Shown here piece by piece: positions 29,744 through 38,459 of a stretch of 64,000 nucleotides of DNA. This stretch comes from Hyphomicrobiales bacterium. Its GTDB lineage: Bacteria; Pseudomonadota; Alphaproteobacteria; Rhizobiales; Xanthobacteraceae. The position numbers and the translations under genes were made by a program. The notes beneath the pieces are model-generated. The model was not told where the DNA came from. It saw only the letters and a list, made by a program, of their open reading frames with translations, and ran no database searches. The DNA lies in contig WHTP01000016.1 in assembly GCA_009377695.1 (NCBI GenBank), positions 1-64,000 of the forward strand. Direction: 5' to 3'. How positions within the stretch are numbered: position 1 is the stretch's first letter; each line of letters starts with the position of its first letter.

Positions 29744-31633
29744 TCATCCCGCCGCCCGCATCGTCGCCACCGGCAATGCTTGGCCGGCGGCCACAATCCG
29801 ATCGATCTCCTCGGCGGTTCCCGGTTTCGCGAACAGGAAGCCCTGCATCTCGTTGCAGCCGGCGAGCCGCAGCAGCACGCGCTGCTCCTCGGTCTCGACG
29901 CCCTCGATCAGCACGCTCATGCCGAGCGCCCGCCCAAGCGTCACAATCGCCTGGATGATCACGCCGGTGTTCGCCGACTGGTCGAGTGCGGCGACAAAAC
30001 CGCGATCGATCTTGAGCTTGTCGAAGGGAAGCTGCTGCAGATAGGCCAGGCTCGAATAGCCGGAGCCGAAGTCGTCGAGCGCAAGCTGCACGCCGAGACG
30101 ACGCAAATCCTCAAGCCGCGCCTTCGCGGTCAAGGGATCGTCGATCAGCACCCCTTCCGTGATCTCCAGCACGACACGTGACGGATCGGTCCCGGTCTCG
30201 GCGAGGACCTTCCCGACCAGATCCACAAACCGACGGTCGCGCACCTGCACCGGCGAGAGGTTGACCGCGACGTAAAGACCGGGCCACCGCGCGGCATCCG
30301 CGAGCGCCTGGCGCAGTACGAACTCACCAATCTGATCCATCAGTCCGGCGTCCTCGGCAACCTGCACGAACAAGCCAGGAGCGATGTAGCCGCGGCTCGG
30401 ATGGTTCCAGCGCAGCAGGGACTCGACGCCGACGATCGCGCCGCTGTCTGCCCGCACGATTGGCTGGTAGTGGATCACGAACGATCGCGCTGCGATCGCA
30501 CGCGACAGCTCGCGCTTGATGAAGCGCCGCTCGTCGAAATCACCCTCCATGCCATCGGCGAATGGCATGACAAGTCCGCGACCACGCCGCTTGGCGGCGC
30601 GCAGAGCAAGATCGGCACGCCGCATGAGGTCTTCGCGATTGGTACCGTCGCGCGGCGCCATCGCAAGTCCGGCATTGGCGCTGACCTGGACCACTTGGTC
30701 GATCCAGATGGCGCGGGAGATCGCGTCGCGCGTGACCTGCACCGCGGCAAGCGCCTCGTCGGCGTTGCCGGTCCGCATCACAAGGCCAAACGTGTCGCCG
30801 CGCAGCCGCGCGACCAGCGCGCCGGCAGGCACATCGCTGCGCAGCCGCTTGGCGATCTCGGTCAGCACCTCGTCCTCGCCGACATCGCCGATCGCATCCT
30901 TCATCTCGTCGAAGCCGCCAAGGTCAACCAGCGCAACCACCACCAGCTCGTTCGAGCGGCGCTTACTGAGCGCCTGATCGATCGCCTCCCGCATCCGATG
31001 CAAGTTCGGCAGGCCGGTGACCGCATCCTCGTAGGCCAGCCGTTGCACCTCGCGCGTGCTCTGCCCAAGCAAGGCGTCAAGACGGCGCAGCCGTCTCATC
31101 GCCAGGATCGCCAAACCGAGCAGCCCAAGCGCAATCAGGGCACCGAACGGCAACAGCCGCGCAACCATCTCGGTCGCAGGACGATCTGGCTCCCAGGTGA
31201 GCCAACCAACGATCCGCCCCTTGGAATCGATCAGCGATTGGACCTCGTGCGTCTCCGCCGGCGGTGCTTCCGCGAGCCGCAAGCCCGTGAGACCCGAGGC
31301 CCCTTCGAGAATGCGGATCACGTTCGGATCGACGTGAGCCGGGTCGATTTGGACGAGATCGGGCGAAACCGCCTGCAGCGCCTCGACCGCGCCGACCAGC
31401 GCCTGACGATGAGCGTTCTCACGCTGGTCGTCGGCTTGCTTCGCCAGCACAAAGGCGAACACGCCGCCCAGCACGGTCGCGGCGATGACGACCATTACCA
31501 GCGACGACATCAGCTTCACGAGCGGTGCTTCATCACGCCGACCACGCCCCGTGCCCCGTAGCCGGCTGCCCAATGACGCATCACGCGACCGCCGCGCCGA
31601 AGCCCGGTTCGCGGTCTCGTTACTCAATTCCAC
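29744..31633 (-). CDS. membrane GGDEF/EAL protein (probable cyclic-di-GMP phosphodiesterase)
   Basis: Two TM helices, degenerate GGDEF (LRGDTFGL), EAL domain (GVESLLRWNHP, ALDDFGSGYSSLAYLQQLPFDKLKIDRGFV, EGVETEEQ). Confidence 0.95.
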   Translation of the reverse strand: MELSNETANRASARRSRDASLGSRLRGTGRGRRDEAPLVKLMSSLVMVVIAATVLGGVFAFVLAKQADDQRENAHRQALVGAVEALQAVSPDLVQIDPAHVDPNVIRILEGASGLTGLRLAEAPPAETHEVQSLIDSKGRIVGWLTWEPDRPATEMVARLLPFGALIALGLLGLAILAMRRLRRLDALLGQSTREVQRLAYEDAVTGLPNLHRMREAIDQALSKRRSNELVVVALVDLGGFDEMKDAIGDVGEDEVLTEIAKRLRSDVPAGALVARLRGDTFGLVMRTGNADEALAAVQVTRDAISRAIWIDQVVQVSANAGLAMAPRDGTNREDLMRRADLALRAAKRRGRGLVMPFADGMEGDFDERRFIKRELSRAIAARSFVIHYQPIVRADSGAIVGVESLLRWNHPSRGYIAPGLFVQVAEDAGLMDQIGEFVLRQALADAARWPGLYVAVNLSPVQVRDRRFVDLVGKVLAETGTDPSRVVLEITEGVLIDDPLTAKARLEDLRRLGVQLALDDFGSGYSSLAYLQQLPFDKLKIDRGFVAALDQSANTGVIIQAIVTLGRALGMSVLIEGVETEEQRVLLRLAGCNEMQGFLFAKPGTAEEIDRIVAAGQALPVATMRAAG

Positions 31634-31820
31634 CGGATGCTCCGGTTAAAGCCACGCGTTACAACGACTTTTCCCGCCTCTGAGCATTACGCGGAGATGG
31701 TGAAGAAGCGGTGAATTTTGAGCCCGCGTCGCGGGCGTAATAAGCGCGTCCATGCGCGTCGTAGACACACTATGGCGGCAGGAAGTGCCGCCGTGCGCCC
31801 GGGACACGAGATCGTGCCAG

Positions 31821-33227
31821 CTACCGCAGGCCGAACCAGATCGTCGCGATACCAAGGAACGACAGGAACCCGACGACGTCGGTGATGGTCGTCACGAACG
31901 GCCCGGACGACACCGCCGGATCGACCCCAAGCTTGGTCAGGACGAGCGGTATCAGGATTCCGCCGAGCGCAGCCGCCGTCAGCACGGTCACCATGGCCAG
32001 CCCGATCACGAGACCGAGGTCCGTGACATGGAACCAGAGCGCGGCGACCACCCCCAGGATGGTGGCGAACGCCAGCCCGTTGAATATCCCGACCATAAGC
32101 TCGCGCCGGATGATCCGCGTGGCATTGGCGCTCGACAATTCTCGCGTCGCGAGCGCGCGCACGGTGACGGTCATGGTCTGGGTGCCGGCATTGCCGCCCA
32201 TGCTGGCCACGATCGGCATCAGCACGGCGAGCGAGACCATCTTGGCGATCGAGCCCTCGAAGTTGCTGATCACCCAGGCTGAAACCAGTGCGGTGAAGAG
32301 ATTGGCGAGCAGCCACGGGAAACGGCTCTTGGTGATGGTCCAGACCGAATCCGAAAGTTCTTCTTCGCCGCTTACGCCGCCGAGCGCCTTGATGTCTTCC
32401 TCGGCCTCCTCCTCGATCACATCCACGATGTCATCGAAGGTGATGACCCCCACCAGGCGGTTGTCGTCGTTCACGACCGGCGCCGATACCAGATCGTAGC
32501 GTTCGAACAGGCGCGCCACCTCTTCCTGGTCGTCGGTGGCTTTCACGGGACGCATGTCTTCTTCGAACAGATCGCGGATCGGGACCGGCCGCTTGGTCCG
32601 CAGCAGCCGATCGAGGGCGACCACGCCGGTCAGCCGGCGCTCGCCATCGACCACGTAAATCTCCCAAAACCGCTCGGGCAGATCGGGCGTCTCGCGCATA
32701 TAGTCGATGGTCTGACCAACCGTCCAATCCGGCCCGACCGCGATGAACTCGTCTTGCATCCGCCGGCCGGCGGAATATTCCGGGTAGTCCAAGCTGCGCT
32801 TGAGCGCGATACGCTCGATCGGCGGCAACTGTTCGAGGATCTCGGCCTGATCCTCCTTCGGCAGGTCCTCGAGAATGGCGACAGCATCGTCGGAATCGAG
32901 CTCGCGCACGCCCTCAGCAACGGTCTCGGGCGGAAGCTCGTCGAGGATTTCCTCGCGTGTCGTGTGGTCGACGTGGGTCAGCGCCGTGAAATCGAAAGCC
33001 GACCCCATCAGCGCGATCAGGCGCGGGCGCAACTCCGGGTCGAGCGCCTCGAGAACGGCACCGGCGTCGGCCTCATGAAGTTCGCCGACGAGCTCGCCCA
33101 ATGCAGCCGCATTGCCGGCGTCGAGCGCCTTGACGACTTCCGCGACATAGTCGGCGCGCAACGTTCCATCCGCGTCGCGCGGCGCAACGGCGGGTAGCGT
33201 CGCGGTCATGTCTTTGCCGTCGATCAT
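31821..33227 (-). CDS. mgtE: magnesium transporter MgtE
   Basis: DDAVAILEDLPKEDQAEILEQL, CBS domains, VLMPIVASMGGNAGTQTMTVTVRALA. Confidence 0.97.
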   Translation of the reverse strand: MIDGKDMTATLPAVAPRDADGTLRADYVAEVVKALDAGNAAALGELVGELHEADAGAVLEALDPELRPRLIALMGSAFDFTALTHVDHTTREEILDELPPETVAEGVRELDSDDAVAILEDLPKEDQAEILEQLPPIERIALKRSLDYPEYSAGRRMQDEFIAVGPDWTVGQTIDYMRETPDLPERFWEIYVVDGERRLTGVVALDRLLRTKRPVPIRDLFEEDMRPVKATDDQEEVARLFERYDLVSAPVVNDDNRLVGVITFDDIVDVIEEEAEEDIKALGGVSGEEELSDSVWTITKSRFPWLLANLFTALVSAWVISNFEGSIAKMVSLAVLMPIVASMGGNAGTQTMTVTVRALATRELSSANATRIIRRELMVGIFNGLAFATILGVVAALWFHVTDLGLVIGLAMVTVLTAAALGGILIPLVLTKLGVDPAVSSGPFVTTITDVVGFLSFLGIATIWFGLR

Positions 33228-33320
33228 GCCGGGCCTTCAGGTCGACGTCGATATGCGAGGACTTTTTCGTGCTTGTACGCCGCTGCCTTCACAGTGGCAA
33301 TTCGAGTCGAAACGCTGGCC

Positions 33321-33413
33321 GGTGTGGCGGTTCAGAAGTTCGCCATCCCTGGCGGCTGGGAATCCGAAGTTCGCAGCACGGGTGTGCGAACTTCGGATTC
33401 AGGACACCACCGT
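33321..33413. repeat. dispersed palindromic repeat, member D
   Basis: GGTGTGGCGGTTCAGAAGTTCGC shared with member A, then AATCCGAAGTTCGCA(33361-33375)/TGCGAACTTCGGATT(33385-33399), 15-bp perfect stem. Confidence 0.85.
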
Positions 33414-33550
33414 GGCAATCGAGGCACAGCATCTCGCGAATCTGTACCAGTCCACCGGATTAAGTGCCCATTAAGTTGCCCGCACCTACTGTCCCAGTAC
33501 AGTGCGGAACCACTGTCGTCCGGGTGCCTCTCCGGGCTGCCGAACTGGGG

Positions 33551-34939
33551 ATGGGGATTACCGGACGCATGCGAACTGCTGCCGCGCTTTACGGCCTGCT
33601 GGCATCGCTGATCGTTGCCGCACCGGCCTCGGCGGTCGAGTGCCTTGGCAATCCCGATGCATTGGGGACCAGCCGCACCATCGTCGTCGATCCATCCGAG
33701 CACAGTCTCCTCGGCGGCCACCAGTATCGGGAATCGCTGCCGCTCAAAGATAAGGAAGTCGTCATCACCTTCGATGACGGCCCGCTACCCCCCTACTCAA
33801 CGCGCATCCTCGACATCCTGGCCCGTGAGTGCGTGAAGGCGACCTTTTTCATGGTCGGCAAGATGGCGCGTTCGTTCCCGCGGATCGTCCGCCGCACCTA
33901 CGAAGAAGGCCACACGCTCGCCAATCACAGCGAGAGCCATCCGCTCAACTTCCACACAATGCCGGTGCTCGATGCCGTGCGCGAGATCGATGGCGGCTTC
34001 GAGTCGATTGCGGTGGCGGTCGGCGATCCTGCCAAAGTTGCGCCGTTCTTCCGCTTCCCCGGCCTGCGCCGGCAGGACTCGGTCGAGCGCTACCTGGTGT
34101 CAAAGAACATCATGAGCTGGAGCGTCGACTTCATGGCCGACGATTGGACGCGCATCAATTCGCGCGAGATCGTCCGCCGCGCGCTCAGCCGGCTCGAAGC
34201 CAAGGGCAAAGGCATCCTGCTGCTGCATGATATCCAGCCCGCGACCGCGCTGGGTCTTCCAGAACTGCTGAGCGAGTTGAAGGCGCGCGGCTATCGGGTC
34301 GTGCACGTCGTTCCGGCGAGCGCCGAGCGCCCGCGCACCATCACGACCGCCAAGCAATGGCTGGTGCGACATCCGCCAGCCGTGGCGAGCCACGAGCCGA
34401 GCGTCTGGCCGCGCGTCCTGCCCCACCGGTTCCGGACATTCGTCGCGGCCCTGCAGGTGCCGAGCGTCACGAGCTTCGGTGCGGAGACGCCGGATCACGA
34501 TGTGCCGGTAACACTGGTGTCACCGCCGGGAACGCTGCGCAGCGATACCGGCGAGCTCAAGTTGCCGACCCCGTGGCCGGAGCAAGTCATCGCCATCGCG
34601 GCACTGCCCGAGGTAAACCTCCTCCCAGCGCCGGCCGCGGAAAATTTCCGCTACAATCGCAAAGCTCGCAAACGCGCCAAGAAAGGCAAACGCAGGCCGA
34701 ACCGCGAGATCACCCGTTCGATCAATTCGGACATCACCGGCTCAATCACCGAGAACGGCAGCCGGGAGCCTAGGGCGGCCAAGTCCGGCAAGAACCACAA
34801 GTCCGGCAAGAACCACAAGTCCAGCAAGAACCACAAGTCCGCCAAACCTCGCAGCAACGACCGCCCCGGTTCCACGGTGCCGCTGACCGGACACCAGATC
34901 CAGATCACGCGGCCGCAGGCGAGCCTGACCCGCCGCTGA
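33551..34939 (+). CDS. polysaccharide deacetylase family protein with basic C-terminal tail
   Basis: VVITFDDGPLPPYSTRILDIL, GHTLANHSESHPLNF, FFRFPGLR, ILLLHDI. Confidence 0.93.
   Translation: MGITGRMRTAAALYGLLASLIVAAPASAVECLGNPDALGTSRTIVVDPSEHSLLGGHQYRESLPLKDKEVVITFDDGPLPPYSTRILDILARECVKATFFMVGKMARSFPRIVRRTYEEGHTLANHSESHPLNFHTMPVLDAVREIDGGFESIAVAVGDPAKVAPFFRFPGLRRQDSVERYLVSKNIMSWSVDFMADDWTRINSREIVRRALSRLEAKGKGILLLHDIQPATALGLPELLSELKARGYRVVHVVPASAERPRTITTAKQWLVRHPPAVASHEPSVWPRVLPHRFRTFVAALQVPSVTSFGAETPDHDVPVTLVSPPGTLRSDTGELKLPTPWPEQVIAIAALPEVNLLPAPAAENFRYNRKARKRAKKGKRRPNREITRSINSDITGSITENGSREPRAAKSGKNHKSGKNHKSSKNHKSAKPRSNDRPGSTVPLTGHQIQITRPQASLTRR
34781..34842 (+). repeat. 18-bp in-frame tandem repeat AAGTCCGGCAAGAACCAC (about 3.5 copies)
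   Basis: Encodes KSGKNH KSGKNH KSSKNH KSA. Confidence 0.95.
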
Positions 34940-34972
34940 GCCGTTAAGGCGTCTTTTTCGTCAGATCAGGGG

Positions 34973-35057
34973 TGGTGCGGCCGAGAGGACTCGAACCTCC
35001 ACGGGTTGCCCCGCTAGCACCTCAAGCTAGTGCGTCTACCAATTCCGCCACGGCCGC
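34973..35057 (-). tRNA. tRNA-Leu(GAG)
   Basis: GCGGCCGTGGCGGAATTGGTAGACGCACTAGCTTGAGGTGCTAGCGGGGCAACCCGTGGAGGTTCGAGTCCTCTCGGCCGCACCA on the reverse strand; encoded CCA. Confidence 0.97.
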
Positions 35058-35182
35058 AGATGAGGTGAAACGCGCACCATCCCAGTGGCGTCGCGTCGAG
35101 AGATGGCGCCCATGTAACAAATCGGTCCGCTGGGAACAAGGCCGAAAAGGCCGGTGATTTCCGAGGTCAGGAACGTCGGAGA

Positions 35183-35467
35183 TCAGCGAACGTCGGACGA
35201 CTTCGGGGCCATATCCTTGACTTCGACCGCAATGCGGTTTCCGCTCACGATCACACTGCCCGTGGCCACTCGGAAATTGTTGGCGAGGATATGCACCTCG
35301 TCGTCTTCCGATGACTCGAGCTCGATGATGGCGCCGCGGCCGAGCCGCAAGACCTGATGGATTGGCATGGTCGTGGTGCCGAGCACCACCTGGATATCGA
35401 GCGAGACATTGTCGAGCTTGGGCACTGGCTTATCCTTGAACGAAAAGTGACGACTCCACGTCACCAC
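35183..35467 (-). CDS. FliN/SpoA-domain protein (orphan flagellar motor switch/T3SS C-ring-like)
   Basis: [66 protein letters not shown]. Confidence 0.88.
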   Translation of the reverse strand: MVTWSRHFSFKDKPVPKLDNVSLDIQVVLGTTTMPIHQVLRLGRGAIIELESSEDDEVHILANNFRVATGSVIVSGNRIAVEVKDMAPKSSDVR

Positions 35468-35481
35468 GGTATGGTTACGAG

Positions 35482-36204
35482 GTGGTTAACATACGCAGCG
35501 AGCTCTGGAATGGGCGCTTGGAAACGCTTGATCCGGCGGCAGAATTGCCGCCGGTGGAATGGCGCGTGGCTGCGCATCTGGTCCCCTACGAGGAGGCCGT
35601 TTCGACCATGGCTGCTCGCGCGGCGGCGATCGCCGATGGGCGCGCCCCGGAATTGGTGTGGCTGATCGAGCACCCGCCGCTCTATACGGCCGGCACCAGT
35701 GCCAAGCCCGAAGAGTTGATCGACGCGCGCTTCCCTGTGCACGCGACGGGCCGCGGCGGCCAGTTCACCTATCATGGCCCCGGCCAGCGCATCGCCTATG
35801 TGATGCTCGATCTCAAACGGCGCGGCCCCGACGTGCGGCGCTTCGTCGTGACGCTGGAGGAATGGATCATCCGCACGCTCGCGTCGTTCGGCGTTGATGG
35901 CGGGCGGCGTGACGAGCGCATCGGCGTCTGGGTGCCGCGGTCCGACAAAGGCGCAGGTCATGAGGACAAGATCGCAGCCGTCGGCATCCGGGTGCAGCGA
36001 TGGATCACGCTGCACGGCATCGCGATGAACATCGCGCCGGAGCTTGCGCATTTTTCCGGCATCGTGCCGTGCGGCGTCTCCGACGCCCGCTATGGTGTGA
36101 CCAGCCTGGCTGATCTCGGCGTCAGCGCGACCTTGGCGGAGGTGGATACGGCGCTGCGGCGCGAGTTTGGGGAGCTGTTCGGAAGGACGGAAATTGCTGG
36201 CTGA
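35482..36204 (+). CDS. lipB: octanoyltransferase LipB (GTG start)
   Basis: [64 protein letters not shown]. Confidence 0.97.
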   Translation: MVNIRSELWNGRLETLDPAAELPPVEWRVAAHLVPYEEAVSTMAARAAAIADGRAPELVWLIEHPPLYTAGTSAKPEELIDARFPVHATGRGGQFTYHGPGQRIAYVMLDLKRRGPDVRRFVVTLEEWIIRTLASFGVDGGRRDERIGVWVPRSDKGAGHEDKIAAVGIRVQRWITLHGIAMNIAPELAHFSGIVPCGVSDARYGVTSLADLGVSATLAEVDTALRREFGELFGRTEIAG

Positions 36205-36206
36205 CG

Positions 36207-36506
36207 TCACACCGTCGGCAACACCGAGAAACCATCCGCGCCTCTACGCATGGCAAGCTCCGCCGGCCCGGCGTTGTGGACGTCGACGGCATCGACCCGG
36301 GCGCTGTCGGGCCCGATGCGGCAGGCCTCAATCATGGTGTCTACGGCCTCGGCCGAACCAGCGAACACCGCCTCGACCGTACCGTCGCACCGGTTGCGCA
36401 CCCAGCCGTCGAGGCTGCTCAGGATCGCGGTGTCCTCGGTCCAGGCGCGATAGCCGACGCCCTGCACGCGGCCACGCACCACGACGCGGCGGATGATGGT
36501 ATTCAT
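36207..36506 (-). CDS. acyP: acylphosphatase
   Basis: VVVRGRVQGVGYRAWTEDTAILSSLDGWVRNRCDGTVEAVFAGS. Confidence 0.95.
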   Translation of the reverse strand: MNTIIRRVVVRGRVQGVGYRAWTEDTAILSSLDGWVRNRCDGTVEAVFAGSAEAVDTMIEACRIGPDSARVDAVDVHNAGPAELAMRRGADGFSVLPTV

Positions 36507-36967
36507 CCGATCTCTCCGGAGTCCTTCGTTCGGGCGCCCGCCCAGGCGGATGGCGACCAGCGCATCAGCGTGCGAATATAAGGCTCCGGCAGCGCCCAGT
36601 CGCGCGCGGCTTCGACCACGAGCGCCATATAGCCGGGGCGCGGCGTCCCCTCGCCTTGCCGCACGGCAATGTAGACCAACGACGTTTGACGCTTGCCCTC
36701 ATGCAAGACCGGCAACATCCGCCGCACATAGAGACCGCCCGCGACGTTCTCGTAGGCATTGATCGCGGCAAGGTCGCGCGCGCCAAGCTTCCAGAGCACG
36801 CCGTGAACGAGACCGCCGGGTTGCGGCGCGATCGAGCCGTATCCGTCCGGATTGATGACGAACCGCCATCCGGCCAGCGTTGCGGTGCCGAGCGCAGTCG
36901 CGCCGGGGCAGCGCGCCTGCATGTGCGGGCGGCTCATGTTCGAGCCGTATGCGAAATGCACGGTCAC
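36503..36967 (-). CDS. gamma-glutamylcyclotransferase family (AIG2-like) protein
   Basis: FAYGSNMSRPHMQARCPGATALGTATLAGWRFVINPDGYGSI. Confidence 0.92.
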   Translation of the reverse strand: MTVHFAYGSNMSRPHMQARCPGATALGTATLAGWRFVINPDGYGSIAPQPGGLVHGVLWKLGARDLAAINAYENVAGGLYVRRMLPVLHEGKRQTSLVYIAVRQGEGTPRPGYMALVVEAARDWALPEPYIRTLMRWSPSAWAGARTKDSGEIG

Positions 36968-37473
36968 GGGGTCGCGCTCGGTCGGGTGCCGACCCAGACT
37001 GTGAAGATGATGGCGATCACGATCGGCAGCATCACCAACGCGATCACGCCGAGCAGGACATAGCCGAACATTCCGAGGTTCGGATCGCCTGCGATCGTGC
37101 CGATCAGGAACAGGACCAGGAATATCTGGAATGCGCCGGCGAAAGGACTCGCTTCCGGTCCAGTCGGCCGCGCCGACGGGTCGATTGCGAGCATCACCAA
37201 CAGCAGCAGCACGATCGCAAGCGAATAGAGCACCGTCAGCGCGATGGCGGAGCCAGTGGGTCGACCGGCGTCGCGCAAGCGCCGGACATGGAGGGCGTAC
37301 CAGGTCCAGGCGATCGCGATCTGCACCAGCAGAAACGGCACGACGCTCGCGCGCACGGTGATCGGCGCAGCCAGAAGGAATTGCGAGAGGAAGCTGGCGA
37401 GATAGACCGCGATCGCCGCCAGCGCGAACGGCTTGGGCGCAATGCGACCGGATGCGGAGAAGAGCTTGTCCAT
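36964..37473 (-). CDS. DUF805-like membrane protein
   Basis: MDKLFSASGRIAPKPFALAAIAVYLASFLSQFLL...RRLRDAGRPTGSAI. Confidence 0.8.
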   Translation of the reverse strand: MDKLFSASGRIAPKPFALAAIAVYLASFLSQFLLAAPITVRASVVPFLLVQIAIAWTWYALHVRRLRDAGRPTGSAIALTVLYSLAIVLLLLVMLAIDPSARPTGPEASPFAGAFQIFLVLFLIGTIAGDPNLGMFGYVLLGVIALVMLPIVIAIIFTVWVGTRPSATP

Positions 37474-37537
37474 TTCACCGGCATGGTGACATGGCATCGC
37501 CCGGAATTCACCAGGAACCCCGCTTGGGGCGCCACAA

Positions 37538-38386
37538 TCATGCCACCACGTTCCCACCATTGGGATGCATAATCTGGCCGCTGATGTAGGACGCGTCCTC
37601 ACTCGCCAGGAACACGTAGCAGGGAGCGACCTCGTTCGGCTGGCCGGCGCGTTGCATCGGTGCGCTCGCGCCATGCTTTGCCGTCTTCTCCGGGCTGAAC
37701 GAGGCCGGGATCAACGGTGTCCAGATCGGACCGGGCGCCACCGCGTTTACGCGAATACCCTTCTCAAGCAGTATCTCCGAGAGCGACCGCGTCATCGAGA
37801 CGATAGCGCCTTTGGTCGCGGAATAGTCGAGCAGCGTCCGGTGGCCTTGGAACGCCGTGATCGAGGTGGTGTTGAGGATGCTCGCGCCCTCCTTCATGTG
37901 GCGCAACGCGGCCTTGGTGAGAAGGAAGAAGCTGAACACATTGGTGCGGAAGGTGCGTTCGATCTGCTCGGCGGTCAGATTCAGCGGGTCGTCGACCTCG
38001 TGCTGCTCGGCGGCATTGTTGACCAGCACATCGAGGCGCCCGAAGGTTTTCACGGTGTCGTCGGCGACCTGTTCGCAAAAGCTCTCGTCTGCGATATCGC
38101 CGGCGAACTTGATGGCCTCCGTGCCTTCGTCGGCCACGAGGCGGACGGTCTCTTCGGCGTCCTTGTGCTCTTCGAGATAGACGATTGCGACCTTGGCCCC
38201 TTCGCGCGCCATCGCGACTGCGACCGCGCGGCCGACACCGCTGTCGCCGCCGGTGATCAGCGCGACCTTGTCCTTGAGCCGTCCGGAACCGGGAAATTTC
38301 GGCAGGTATTCCGGCAGCGGACGCATCTCGCTCTCGCGGCCGGGCTGGCGATGCTGTTTTTGTGCGGGTTGCAGCCGCCTGTTCAT
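37538..38386 (-). CDS. SDR family oxidoreductase
   Basis: KVALITGGDSGVGRAVAVAMAREGAKV, VNNAAEQ, YSATKGAIVSMTRSL. Confidence 0.96.
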   Translation of the reverse strand: MNRRLQPAQKQHRQPGRESEMRPLPEYLPKFPGSGRLKDKVALITGGDSGVGRAVAVAMAREGAKVAIVYLEEHKDAEETVRLVADEGTEAIKFAGDIADESFCEQVADDTVKTFGRLDVLVNNAAEQHEVDDPLNLTAEQIERTFRTNVFSFFLLTKAALRHMKEGASILNTTSITAFQGHRTLLDYSATKGAIVSMTRSLSEILLEKGIRVNAVAPGPIWTPLIPASFSPEKTAKHGASAPMQRAGQPNEVAPCYVFLASEDASYISGQIMHPNGGNVVA

Positions 38387-38459
38387 GCCGGGGCTCCATT
38401 GGCCTCCCCGGTTATGAACGCTGCGATGGATGGGGCGGTTCCGTCTAACGTCCTTTGGC

